Shown here in pieces: positions 46,318 through 56,573 of a DNA stretch of 64,000 nt. The DNA comes from Loktanella sp. Alg231-35. Lineage in GTDB: Bacteria > Pseudomonadota > Alphaproteobacteria > Rhodobacterales > Rhodobacteraceae. Position numbers and translations under genes: made by a program. The DNA lies in NCBI RefSeq assembly GCF_900143545.1, contig NZ_FREV01000004.1, positions 1 to 64,000 on the forward strand. The letters run 5' to 3'. Position 1 is the stretch's first letter; every line of letters starts with the position of its first letter. The notes beneath the pieces are model-generated. The model did not search any database, was not told the origin of the DNA, and worked only from the letters and a program-made list of their open reading frames with translations.

Positions 46318-47039
46318 TCCGCCTTTGCCTCTTTCTGCTGTTGATACCGGGTCTGACCCAAGCTGCATGCCGGCAGGCGTTATCGTTGGCGCTCGACGTT
46401 TCAAGCTCGGTTGACGATTCCGAATACCAATTGCAGATTGAAGGAGTGATTGCCGCCCTTAACGCCCCGACGGTGCAGCAAATCCTGTTCTTGCAGCCTG
46501 AAACACCGATCATCCTGCATGTGTTCGAGTGGAGCGGCCCAGTCAATCACACCATTGTTGTCCCATGGACCCCCATCACCGGCCCCGCCGATCTTGCCCG
46601 CATCACGGCGCAGTTGCGCGCCCATGAACGGGGTGTGAAGGCCCCAAACACAGCCGTGGGATCGGCGATGTTGGCGGGCTTTACCTATCTCGAACAGCAG
46701 CCTGACTGCTGGCTGCGCACCTTGGATATCTCTGGCGATGGAGAAACCAACACCGGACCATTACCCGAAGAAATTGGCGATGACCTGCGCCCCGAAGGGG
46801 TCATCGTGAATGGTCTTGTGGTCGGGTCAGGCAACTTTTTTGGGGATCAAGTCAGCCTGCAATCACTCGAAGACCTGCGCGACTATTATCTGGAAAACGT
46901 CATTCGTGGGCCCGGCGCCTTTGTCGAAGTTGCATTGGACTACAAAGACTACGCCGCCACAATGGAACGGAAATTGCTGCGTGAACTGGCCGCGCAAATC
47001 CTTGGCCAGACCGACGACATCGCCGGATCAAAGGGATGA
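46314..47039 (+). CDS. DUF1194 von Willebrand-type protein (2 of 3)
   Basis: 241 residues with a signal peptide (MIRLCLFLLLIPGLTQA) and CRQALSLALDVSSSVDDSEYQLQ, then DISGDGETNTGPLPEEIGDDL and VIVNGLVVGSG, ending RKLLRELAAQILG. It overlaps its neighbours by four bases on both sides (ATGA), so the three are translated together. VWA domains usually bind proteins through a metal site. Function is unknown. Confidence 0.88.
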   Translation: MIRLCLFLLLIPGLTQAACRQALSLALDVSSSVDDSEYQLQIEGVIAALNAPTVQQILFLQPETPIILHVFEWSGPVNHTIVVPWTPITGPADLARITAQLRAHERGVKAPNTAVGSAMLAGFTYLEQQPDCWLRTLDISGDGETNTGPLPEEIGDDLRPEGVIVNGLVVGSGNFFGDQVSLQSLEDLRDYYLENVIRGPGAFVEVALDYKDYAATMERKLLRELAAQILGQTDDIAGSKG

Positions 47040-47752
47040 TCCGCCTCATTGCCTTGCTGATGATCTTGCCGGGGTTGGCGCAGGCAGCCTGCAGGCAGGC
47101 TTTGGCACTGGGGCTTGATGTCTCTGGCTCGGTTGATGCTGCCGAATATCGGTTGCAGCTTGATGGATTGGCCATCGCGCTAAACAGCGCGCGCGTGCAG
47201 GAGGTGCTTTTCGTCCAGCCCGATGCGCCGGTGCATGTGCTGGTCTATGAATGGAGCGGCCCGCTTGATCAAACGATCATTGTGCCATGGACAGCACTTT
47301 CAACGCCGCAAGACCTGTCGATTGTCACCCAAACCCTGCGTCGCCAACCGCGCAGTGCCGCAGCGCCAACCACGGCCATAGGCTCTGCCATGCGGGCCGG
47401 TTTTGCATATCTGGAACAGATGCCCATGTGTTGGAAACGAACATTGGACCTATCTGGCGATGGGGAAACCAACACCGGGCCGCGCCCGCAGGACATCGGA
47501 CCAGAGCAAACACCAACTGGGGTTGTCGTGAATGGTCTGGTCATCGGCTCTGGCAATCTGCGCGGAGGCGACGCACGTTTCGCCGATGTCAAAGAACTGT
47601 CATCCTACTACAGCAGCTACGTCCTGCGCGGACCGGGTGCCTTTGTCGAAGTTGCCCTTGGGTTTGAGAATTACGCCGCCGCCATGGAACGCAAGTTGCT
47701 GCGCGAACTGGCAAGCATCGCCATAGGCGATGCATCCACAGCGACACGCTGA
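47036..47752 (+). CDS. DUF1194 von Willebrand-type protein (3 of 3)
   Basis: 238 residues with a signal peptide (MIRLIALLMILPGLAQA) and CRQALALGLDVSGSVDAAEYRLQ, DLSGDGETNTGPRPQDIG and VVVNGLVIGSGNLRGGDARF. It is closest to copy 2, pointing to local duplication. It ends before a strong hairpin shared with the convergent MarR gene. Confidence 0.88.
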   Translation: MIRLIALLMILPGLAQAACRQALALGLDVSGSVDAAEYRLQLDGLAIALNSARVQEVLFVQPDAPVHVLVYEWSGPLDQTIIVPWTALSTPQDLSIVTQTLRRQPRSAAAPTTAIGSAMRAGFAYLEQMPMCWKRTLDLSGDGETNTGPRPQDIGPEQTPTGVVVNGLVIGSGNLRGGDARFADVKELSSYYSSYVLRGPGAFVEVALGFENYAAAMERKLLRELASIAIGDASTATR

Positions 47753-47759
47753 CACAAGC

Positions 47760-47793
47760 TACCACTGGCAAGCGCCAGCGATTGCCAGTGGTA
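47760..47793. terminator. Hairpin between convergent DUF1194 and MarR genes
   Basis: A perfect 12-bp stem (TACCACTGGCAA pairing with TTGCCAGTGGTA) with a 10-base loop lies between the two convergent stops. There is no long U run on either side, but the position suggests a two-way transcription stop. Confidence 0.65.
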
Positions 47794-47821
47794 AGATGTA
47801 CCAAGTGCGATTCGAAACGCG

Positions 47822-48367
47822 CTAGTAGATGTAGCGGATCTGGTCAGTCCAATACCGCTCGACCCGGCGCAATGCCGCGGTGATTTCCTCAAGCCCGTCA
47901 TGGTCCACGACCTGACGTTTGACCAATCCTTCGGAGTGGGTGCGGAACAGCTTGCCCACCACGGCATGCACGCCCCTGCCCTTTTCGGTCAGGCGCACAC
48001 GCACGGAGCGACGGTCAATCTCACTGCGTTCGTGGTGCATATATCCTGCCTCAACCAATTTCTTGAGGTTGTAAGACACGTTTGAACCTTGATAATAGCC
48101 GCGCGATTTCAATTCACCGGCTGTGACCTCGTTATCGCCGACATTGAACAGCAACAGCGCCTGCACGGCGTTGATTTCCAGCAGGCCCAAACGCTCGAAC
48201 TCGTCCTTAATGACGTCCAGCAGCAGACGGTGCAAACGTTCCACAAGGGTCAGCGCATCAAGATATGTGTTCATGAATGCCGCACTACGCGCGTCCGCCA
48301 TGCCGTCAGTTTCGGGATTACCATTGTCAGGGCCAATCATCTCTGTGTGAATGCTCATGCCGCTCAT
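47822..48367 (-). CDS. MarR-family transcriptional regulator
   Basis: 181 residues with the MarR winged helix in the middle: NAVQALLLFNVGDNEVTAGEL, the recognition helix GSNVSYNLKKLVEAGYMHHERSEIDRRSVRVRLTEKG and wing DRRS. Long flanking helices form the dimer interface. It is of the group with GYYQGSNVSYN, which occurs widely in alphaproteobacteria as LdtR-like regulators; the target genes are not evident here. The start could also be Met4. Confidence 0.88.
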   Translation of the reverse strand: MSGMSIHTEMIGPDNGNPETDGMADARSAAFMNTYLDALTLVERLHRLLLDVIKDEFERLGLLEINAVQALLLFNVGDNEVTAGELKSRGYYQGSNVSYNLKKLVEAGYMHHERSEIDRRSVRVRLTEKGRGVHAVVGKLFRTHSEGLVKRQVVDHDGLEEITAALRRVERYWTDQIRYIY

Positions 48368-48437
48368 ACTCCATCTTTGTCTTGCAAACAGAGCTAAGCT
48401 GAAACCAACAACATTCAGTTAAGGTCAAATTGGCGAT

Positions 48438-48710
48438 TTAGGCCGGACGGGTCACACCTTGGGCGCCTGCGGCAATCTGCGTGATCAGATCAAGATAAAC
48501 CTCTGGCACGGGGAACTGCCCGCCGACCCAGCCATAAATATCATGGTCATTCTCGGCCAAAAGCCGATCAAAAAGCTGCAAACCATCATCGGAAAAATCG
48601 GCCAGATGGGCATCAGCAAAGGCTGAGAGGATCAAATCCATCTCTTTGATCCCGCGCCGCATCGCGCGCATGCGCAGGCGTTTGATCATCGTCTCGCGTG
48701 TTTCGGACAT
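48438..48710 (-). CDS. sdhE: Succinate dehydrogenase assembly factor 2 (SdhE)
   Basis: 90 residues from ATG 48710 (MSETRETMIKRLRMRAMRRG). The RRGIKEMDLILSAF segment holds the RGxxE motif required for covalent flavin attachment to SdhA. LLAENDHDIYGWVGGQFPVP follows, as in the family. A longer frame would start inside the XRE gene and is rejected. One base separates it from the XRE stop, so they are coupled. Confidence 0.92.
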   Translation of the reverse strand: MSETRETMIKRLRMRAMRRGIKEMDLILSAFADAHLADFSDDGLQLFDRLLAENDHDIYGWVGGQFPVPEVYLDLITQIAAGAQGVTRPA

Positions 48711-48711
48711 A

Positions 48712-50779
<2,068 letters not shown>

Positions 50780-50782
50780 GTC

Positions 50783-50803
50783 GGGGCAGGATTTCCCCGC
50801 CCC
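50783..50803. terminator. Possible hairpin between convergent genes
   Basis: The arms GGGGC and GCCCC enclose a short loop between the hypothetical gene and the copper-chaperone gene. The stem is short and no U run follows; weak evidence. Confidence 0.3.
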
Positions 50804-50822
50804 ACCTGAATGATCCCAAGGA

Positions 50823-51311
50823 TCAGTTACCAGTGCCGTGCGTGCTATGGTCCATCTGTTCCATATCGGCGGCATCGCGCGCCTCAACGTTAAAGACCAC
50901 CTCAAGCGATCCGGCCTGTTCAAAAACCAGTGTCGCAGGCACGGCTTCACCAACTTCAAACGGATCGCCGTCCAGCCCCATGAACATCACATGGAACCCA
51001 CCGGGCGCCAATTTGACGGTCTCTCCTGCGGGGATATCAACAGCGTCAACATGGCTCATTGAGGCCACACCGTCTTGCATGGTGGTTGTGTGGATCATGA
51101 CGCGGGGGAACGCGGCCTCAACAGCGACAAGCCGGTCGTCGGTGCTGCCCGTATTTGTGACGGTCAGATAGCCTGCACCTGACATCGCGGTAGCCGTCGT
51201 CTCAAACGCCATGGGATGGTCAACAACAAGGGCACCAACCTTGAATTCATGGGCTGTAGCAGGTGCAGACAAGGCGAGAAGAGCCATTGCGGCATAGGAA
51301 TAGGTTTTCAT
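50823..51311 (-). CDS. Periplasmic copper chaperone PCu(A)C
   Basis: 162 residues with a signal peptide (MKTYSYAAMALLALSAPATA). The copper motif of the family, histidine and methionines spaced as H-x(n)-M-x(n)-H-x-M, is visible in MIHTTTMQDGVASMSHVD and later GGFHVMFMGLDGD. A His/Met-rich tail (MEQMDHSTHGTGN) may bind more copper. It delivers Cu(I) to the CuA or CuB centre of cytochrome c oxidase. It follows a small secreted cysteine protein on the same strand. Confidence 0.9.
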   Translation of the reverse strand: MKTYSYAAMALLALSAPATAHEFKVGALVVDHPMAFETTATAMSGAGYLTVTNTGSTDDRLVAVEAAFPRVMIHTTTMQDGVASMSHVDAVDIPAGETVKLAPGGFHVMFMGLDGDPFEVGEAVPATLVFEQAGSLEVVFNVEARDAADMEQMDHSTHGTGN

Positions 51312-51377
51312 GGGATTTCTCCGATTGGCGGCGTTGGATTGGCCGCATTTGTTTGATCTAAAGGGGATTATTAAAGA

Positions 51378-51737
51378 TCAAACAACCGGAGGTGCCCGCA
51401 CGGGGCGCGACGGGTCAGCCGCACCGCCTAGGTGACAAATGCCACCAAGCACAGGCATCGCAGCCGCGCCACCAAGAGAGACACGCGATGCATGCGCAGC
51501 TGCCGTCGGCACGGATGCGCTATCCACAAGGCGGCAGGCATCGCAGGATTGGCCAACATGGTCGCCGCTTGCATCGCCGCAAACCTCGTCCAGCGAGCCA
51601 CCGGCGACGAGGTATTCCAGCAGGTCACGGTCCACATCAACGGGAATGACCCGATGCGCAAAGCCGGTACTGGCCAGCGCGACCAGCAAGGCGACAACAA
51701 GACAGAGCTTGGCAAATGTGGTGGTCAGAATACGCAT
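51378..51737 (-). CDS. Small secreted cysteine-containing protein near the copper chaperone
   Basis: 119 residues with a signal peptide (MRILTTTFAKLCLVVALLVA, cut near FAH). After it are CGDAS, SCDACRL and GGICHLGG, i.e. four cysteines including a CxxC with histidines near. I recognise it only as like DUF2946-type proteins that often lie near copper genes. It is 66 bases upstream of the PCu(A)C gene and probably co-transcribed. A role in metal handling is inference. Confidence 0.65.
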   Translation of the reverse strand: MRILTTTFAKLCLVVALLVALASTGFAHRVIPVDVDRDLLEYLVAGGSLDEVCGDASGDHVGQSCDACRLVDSASVPTAAAHASRVSLGGAAAMPVLGGICHLGGAADPSRPVRAPPVV

Positions 51738-51797
51738 CTTGATTTCGCTATAATTGGGTGCCGCAGAATGGGCCAGCCCAAACGGCGCGACATTCTT

Positions 51798-52745
51798 TCA
51801 AACCGCTTGGGGAAGCGGGCGGCCTTCATCCCAAGCGATGATGTTATCCAGCGCCATCTGCCCCATGGCCGCGCGCACTTCTAGTGCTGCGGTGCCCAGA
51901 TGGGGCAGTAGGGTGACATTCTCCATTGCGCGAAAGGCATCTGGCACGCTGGGCTCATTGGCAAAGACATCCAGACCCGCCCCCGCGATCTGACCCTTTT
52001 GCAAGGCGGCGATCAACGCCGGTTCGTCCACAACATCGCCGCGCGCAATGTTGACGAAAATTCCCGATGGTTTCATCGCTGCCAAAGCTGCCGCATCAAT
52101 CATCGCCGTATTGCCGCCACCGCCCGGAACGGTGACCACAACGATGTCCGCAGCCCCCATTAGCTTTGCCAGAGTTTCAACCTGTGTCGCTGGCATATCG
52201 ACCGCCTTGCGCGAGCGATTGAAGTAAATCACCGGCATATCAAACCCATAGTGACAGCGCCGGGCCACCGCTTGACCGATCCGGCCCATGCCAATGATCC
52301 CCACGGTCTTGCCGGTCACATGGCTGCCCAGCATATGGGTCGGGCCCCAGCCGTCCCATTTGCCCGCACGCACGAGGCGTTCACCCTCGCCCGCGCGGCG
52401 GCAGGTGGACAGTATCAAGGTCATGCCAATATCTGCCGTGGCATCAGTGACAACGTCAGGTGTGTTGGACACAGCAACACCCGCCTGCGCTGCGGCTGCC
52501 ACATCAATGTGATTGTACCCCACGCCAAAATTGCCAAGCACACCGCAGCGGATTTCACCTGCAAAGGCCTCTGCCGTGAACTGATCACCCAATGTGGGCA
52601 GGATCGCGTCGTAGTCGCGCAAGGCCGCAGCGGCCTCTTGCACGGTCAACCCGTCTGCGCTTTCGCGGACCGTCACATCATAGCGTGCGCGGGCCGCATC
52701 CAGATTGGCATCAGGCAGCACGCGTGTGATCAATAGTTTCTTCAA
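51798..52745 (-). CDS. D-isomer-specific 2-hydroxyacid dehydrogenase (glyoxylate/hydroxypyruvate reductase type)
   Basis: 315 residues with the NAD-binding motif VGIIGMGRIGQAVARR near 148-163, catalytic Arg in NIARGDVVDE, and Glu plus the His of LLPHLGTAALEVR. The family interconverts D-2-hydroxyacids and 2-oxoacids; glyoxylate or hydroxypyruvate is likely. It overlaps the CsaA-like gene by four bases (ATGA). It contains a FNRSRKAVD stretch, so NADPH preference is possible. Confidence 0.9.
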   Translation of the reverse strand: MKKLLITRVLPDANLDAARARYDVTVRESADGLTVQEAAAALRDYDAILPTLGDQFTAEAFAGEIRCGVLGNFGVGYNHIDVAAAAQAGVAVSNTPDVVTDATADIGMTLILSTCRRAGEGERLVRAGKWDGWGPTHMLGSHVTGKTVGIIGMGRIGQAVARRCHYGFDMPVIYFNRSRKAVDMPATQVETLAKLMGAADIVVVTVPGGGGNTAMIDAAALAAMKPSGIFVNIARGDVVDEPALIAALQKGQIAGAGLDVFANEPSVPDAFRAMENVTLLPHLGTAALEVRAAMGQMALDNIIAWDEGRPLPQAV

Positions 52746-53080
52746 TGCAGACGCCCTCCTGTTGGCACAGATTGGTCAGGGCCAACCAAAACGACCTCGC
52801 CATGCTCATCAGGCATGCCCAGGACCAAAACCTCGGACATGAACTTGCCAATCTGGCGTGGCGGGAAATTGACCACAGCCATCACCTGACGACCCACCAG
52901 CGCCTCTGGCCGGTAATGCGCTGTGATCTGGGCCGATGTCTTTTTCTCGCCGATCTCTGCACCAAAGTCGATCCAGAGCTTGATCGCCGGTCTGCGCGCC
53001 TCTGGGTAAGGTTCAGCGCGTAGAACGGTGCCCACGCGTACGTCAACTTTCAGGAAATCATCAAAGGTGATTTCAGCCAT
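52742..53080 (-). CDS. tRNA-binding domain protein (CsaA-like)
   Basis: 112 residues from ATG 53080 (MAEITFDDFLKVDVRVGTVL). VDVRVGTV, KLWIDFG and VVNFPPRQIGKFMSEVLVLG are the OB-fold tRNA-binding domain shared with CsaA and the C-terminus of methionyl-tRNA synthetase. CsaA has been proposed as an export-related chaperone; the role here is unproven. Its start overlaps the proC end by eight bases. Confidence 0.88.
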   Translation of the reverse strand: MAEITFDDFLKVDVRVGTVLRAEPYPEARRPAIKLWIDFGAEIGEKKTSAQITAHYRPEALVGRQVMAVVNFPPRQIGKFMSEVLVLGMPDEHGEVVLVGPDQSVPTGGRLH

Positions 53081-53888
53081 TTGCCAGCTCCTTTGAACGG
53101 GCCGCTGCTGCAGCAACAGCACGGCGCAGCAGTGGTGGAAAGCCGTTCTCTTCGTCCATCAAGACCTCCAACGCAGCCTGCGTGGTGCCATTGGGAGAGG
53201 TCACATTCACGCGCAATTGTGCAGGATCTTCGTCTGCTTCCTCGGCCAATTCACCAGCACCGCCGACGGTCGCCTTGGCCAGTTGCATCGCTAATTCTGG
53301 TGCAAGGCCCGCCGCTTCGCCCGCGGCGGCCAGTGTTTCGATCAAGTGGAACACATAAGCCGGACCAGACCCCGACACAGCCGTGACCGCATCCATCTGG
53401 CTTTCACTGTCCAGCCGGACAACCTGACCGATGGTGGTCAAAAGAGCTTCGGTCAGATCAATGTCCGCCTCTTGCGCATGATCATTGCCAATCAGGGCGG
53501 TGATTCCCCGCCCAATTGCTGCAGGAGTGTTCGGCATGGCACGGACAATCGGGGTCTGCGCGCCCAGCAGTTCCTCAAACGTCGCGATCGCTGTGCCTGC
53601 GGCAATAGAGATGACAAGAGTTCGGCCATTTCCATAGGCGCGTATCTGCGGCAGTGCGGCTCCCATCATCTGCGGCTTGACCGCTATGAGAACAATAGCA
53701 GGGTCATCCGGTAGATTGTCGTTGATATGGACACCTTGCTCACTCAACCAATCGGATGGGTAAGGATCAATCACCCATACAGAGGTCGGCGGCAGCCCTG
53801 TCCGCAACCATCCTTCCAACATGGCCGACCCCATCTTGCCACAGCCCAACAAGACCAGCCCACGGTCTGCCACATCAGTCATGTTCAT
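53073..53888 (-). CDS. proC: Pyrroline-5-carboxylate reductase
   Basis: 271 residues. The NAD(P)-binding motif LVLLGCGKMGSAMLEGWL is at 11-28, VRAMPNTPAAIGRGITAL around 115-132 and the C-terminal signature DAVTAVSGSGPAYVFHLIE near 160-180, followed by MVTSPNGTTQ-type VTSPNGTTQAALE. It makes proline from pyrroline-5-carboxylate. The ribosome-binding site AAGAGG lies in a hairpin right before the start (53895-53919). It leads a three-gene run with csaA-like and the hydroxyacid dehydrogenase. Confidence 0.94.
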   Translation of the reverse strand: MNMTDVADRGLVLLGCGKMGSAMLEGWLRTGLPPTSVWVIDPYPSDWLSEQGVHINDNLPDDPAIVLIAVKPQMMGAALPQIRAYGNGRTLVISIAAGTAIATFEELLGAQTPIVRAMPNTPAAIGRGITALIGNDHAQEADIDLTEALLTTIGQVVRLDSESQMDAVTAVSGSGPAYVFHLIETLAAAGEAAGLAPELAMQLAKATVGGAGELAEEADEDPAQLRVNVTSPNGTTQAALEVLMDEENGFPPLLRRAVAAAAARSKELANG

Positions 53889-53894
53889 CGACGC

Positions 53895-53919
53895 ACCTCT
53901 TGAATAGTTTTCAAGAGGT
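53895..53919 (-). promoter_or_regulatory. Hairpin over the proC ribosome-binding site
   Basis: In the mRNA sense, the arms ACCTCTTGA and TCAAGAGGT form a 9-bp perfect stem with a 7-base loop (AAACTAT). The 3' arm contains AAGAGG, the likely ribosome-binding site, 6 bases before the proC ATG. Folding would hide it, so translation could depend on opening the stem. No trans-acting factor is known here. Confidence 0.55.
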
Positions 53920-54194
53920 TAGCCAAAGGTGAAGCAGGATGAAACCCAGATTTGCGAGCGGATGATCGCGCCCGCAGCGTCGCAGTCGCAGTTAAGAAAT
54001 CCGCGGCGCGTCGCAATGGGCAATTGCGCCGCATTAGGAGAAAGTTAACCACTTTCCCAATATTGACGTTGCGGCATCCATATCCTGCCGCATTTGAAGA
54101 ACATAAGATCGGTATTTAGTAAGTGACCGTTAGTAGGTGCCCGTTGTTGTACGATTTTGATATTTGGGAGGTCGCTCCCGCGTCAGAAAAAACT
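53920..54194. other. Intergenic region upstream of the 54195 gene
   Basis: About 300 bases (with the proC hairpin) lack a gene. It is moderately AT-rich near 54050-54130 (AGAAAGTTAACCACTTTCCC) and should carry promoters for proC and for the hypothetical gene. I saw no clear operator. Confidence 0.4.
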
Positions 54195-54608
54195 ATGTCC
54201 GAACCATTTCGCCACGAAGGGTCGGGATCCCTTCCGCTGGCACGGTTCCGCTATCAGGAAACGGCAGATGCCGCCGCGAACGCCCCCGCGCCCATTCGGA
54301 TGTTTTTAGAAAATGTGGGTTTTGACTTTCAAGCCAACCCCAGTCGGGTCCCTGACGGGTTCTATGATGAAAAACTAGATAAGGCGCGACTAGAGCTGAT
54401 CGATCGCATGACAGAGACGCTTTCAAACCGCGCATTGCGCAAGGCGATTGAGCGCAAGAATGACCAGTGCAACTTTGATCACCGCGCATTCATGACTAGC
54501 GTTGTGACGGCCAAACCCATCAAACTTGATGAAAATGGTAACGTCTTCCGCATCATCCCCAAACGGCCGAGCCTGACACCGCGGCGCAGACGCCCGCGCC
54601 CCGTTTAG
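54195..54608 (+). CDS. Hypothetical protein with basic C-terminus
   Basis: 137 residues from ATG 54195; the start is not certain, as GGGAGGT lies about 20 bases upstream. There is no membrane segment. The middle is helical (RLELIDRMTETLSNRALRKAIERKNDQ) and the end is strongly basic (PSLTPRRRRPRPV), which might contact nucleic acid. I do not recognise the family. Codon use resembles surrounding genes. Confidence 0.6.
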   Translation: MSEPFRHEGSGSLPLARFRYQETADAAANAPAPIRMFLENVGFDFQANPSRVPDGFYDEKLDKARLELIDRMTETLSNRALRKAIERKNDQCNFDHRAFMTSVVTAKPIKLDENGNVFRIIPKRPSLTPRRRRPRPV

Positions 54609-54736
54609 GGCAAATCAGCCCGCCACGCAGAAGGAATTGGTGATAGGCCCAACCTGCAATGTGCAAATCATTCAGGACAAGGGACTGCGTCGCCTCCATC
54701 CCTTGCTCATTGCACAAAACCCGCTAGGTGCGCAGA

Positions 54737-55240
54737 TCAGGCGCGCCCGTATGCCCCGCCAATGGCCACCTGAACAGCCTCTTCCGGCGTCCTCTCGGCC
54801 CATGTGACCAACTGGATCGCAGGGTAATACTGCTCGCACGCCGCCACCGCGGCCCCAATCATCGTGTCGATCTGATCCGGTCCTGCGACCTGATCACCGG
54901 TCAGCATCAGACCATAGCGATAGACCATCAGTTTTTGTTCATTCCACCATGTAAATGCACCCGCCCAGCAACGGTCGTTTATGGTGTTCAGCGTCTCGTA
55001 AAGGGCCGGCATCCGATCTTCGGGCGGCTCCATCTCGTAGGTGCAGATCAGGCGGAGTGTCTCATCATAGGCGGACCAGGCAAGGGTGATGGAATAAGTG
55101 CGCCACTGGCCTTCCACGGCCATTGCGATCTGGTCATCGTGAATACGGTCGAACTCCCACGCATGGTGTTCTGCGATATGTTCCACAAGATCGATGGGAT
55201 GAAGATCATCAGCCTCAAGGTAATGTTCGGACAATGCCAT
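54737..55240 (-). CDS. YbjN domain-containing protein
   Basis: 167 residues from ATG 55240 (MALSEHYLEADDLHPIDLVE). The YbjN-type fold is shown by GQWRTYSITLAWSAYDETLRLICTYEM and the end with VQVAIGGAYGRA. Such proteins resemble type III secretion chaperones in shape and are common in alphaproteobacteria, with unknown job. A longer start at 55267 adds nine residues. Confidence 0.78.
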   Translation of the reverse strand: MALSEHYLEADDLHPIDLVEHIAEHHAWEFDRIHDDQIAMAVEGQWRTYSITLAWSAYDETLRLICTYEMEPPEDRMPALYETLNTINDRCWAGAFTWWNEQKLMVYRYGLMLTGDQVAGPDQIDTMIGAAVAACEQYYPAIQLVTWAERTPEEAVQVAIGGAYGRA

Positions 55241-55471
55241 ATGCTCGGCCTCACTGCGTTGGCGCATGGGTCATGGCAGTGCCCAAGCGCTAGGTGCCTG
55301 CTCTAGGGGCGGTGTTGCCCACCGTTCCCCATACTAGATATCGTGGCCCAACCAAGGCGCACCTGTAAAGCAATTTCTTGGGGATAACCGCGCAGCTACA
55401 GAAATTTCATGTGGATAATTGCCATCCGCCCGCAAGCAGCCCAATCTAAGCGCAACCAAGGAGCACCCCAT

Positions 55472-56527
55472 ATGAACACTGACCTTCTCAGACGATTGTG
55501 CGAAATGCCCGGCGTGCCCGGCCATGAAGAGCGCGTGCGCGACCTGATCACGTCAGAGGTGGAGTGTCTCTTTGAAAGTGTCGAAACTGACCCCATGGGC
55601 ACGCTGCTTTGCCGTCGCGATGCGACCAAAAAGGACGCGCCCAAGATCATGTTGCTTTGCCATATGGATGAGATCGGTTTTCTGGTCAGCCATATCGACA
55701 AGAATGGTTTTCTCTATGTCTTGCCTGTTGGTGGCTTTGACCCCCGCAACCTCTTCTCTCGTCGCGTTCTGGTTTGCACCGATCAGGGTGACTTCAAAGG
55801 TGTGATGAATCCCGGCGGCAAGCCTGTGCACATCTCATCCCCCGAAGACCGCAAGAAAATCCCCGAAGTTGGTGAGTTTTTCATCGACCTTGGTATGGGC
55901 AAGGCGGCGCATGATATCGTCAAAGTCGGCGATTACGTGGTCATGGACGAACCCTTTCTTGAGATGGGGGACAAATTCGTGTCCAAAGCACTGGATAACC
56001 GCATCGCCTGCTGGCTGGGGATCGAGGCGATCCGGGCCTTGGGCGATAAAGGGCGCGGCGCGGAAATCCACGTGGCCTTCACAACGCAAGAAGAGGTGGG
56101 CCTGCGCGGCGCACGCACCTCTGCCTATGCGATCAAACCGGACATTGGGTTGGGCATCGACGTGACGCTATCCTGCGACACGCCGGGCATCCCCGACAAG
56201 GACGCCACGACCATTCAGGGCAAGGGGTTCGGTCTGCACGTGCGCGACAGTTCGTTCATCGCTGACAAACGGTTGGTGGGCGAAATCGAGGCCTTGGCAA
56301 TCAAGAAGAAGATCCCCTACCAGCGCACCATGCTGGCCTCTGGCGGGCAAGACGGCGCGGCAGCCCAGCAAGCGGCTGCGGGTGCGCGGGCAGTGGGTAT
56401 CACCGTTGGGACGCGGTATATCCATACGGTGACCGAGATGATTGAGAAGGATGATTTGCATGCGGCGCTGGATATTCTGGTGGCGTATTTGGGGGAGTTT
56501 CAAGAAACTGATCAAATACTCAGCTAG
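55472..56527 (+). CDS. M42-family metallopeptidase (glutamyl aminopeptidase-like)
   Basis: 351 residues from ATG 55472 behind AAGGAG. Metal and catalytic residues are visible: CHMDEIGFLVSHID near 71-84, ALDNRIACW near 175, FTTQEEVGLRGA near 207-218 and a C-terminal His in TVGTRYIHTVTEM. M42 enzymes form a dodecameric tetrahedral aminopeptidase or, in part of the family, act as endoglucanase-like proteins. It stands alone, between YbjN and the lipoprotein. Confidence 0.9.
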   Translation: MNTDLLRRLCEMPGVPGHEERVRDLITSEVECLFESVETDPMGTLLCRRDATKKDAPKIMLLCHMDEIGFLVSHIDKNGFLYVLPVGGFDPRNLFSRRVLVCTDQGDFKGVMNPGGKPVHISSPEDRKKIPEVGEFFIDLGMGKAAHDIVKVGDYVVMDEPFLEMGDKFVSKALDNRIACWLGIEAIRALGDKGRGAEIHVAFTTQEEVGLRGARTSAYAIKPDIGLGIDVTLSCDTPGIPDKDATTIQGKGFGLHVRDSSFIADKRLVGEIEALAIKKKIPYQRTMLASGGQDGAAAQQAAAGARAVGITVGTRYIHTVTEMIEKDDLHAALDILVAYLGEFQETDQILS

Positions 56528-56573
56528 TGCGCAATGTATTTCGCCACTAGTCGATGGGACCTAGTGCAACATC

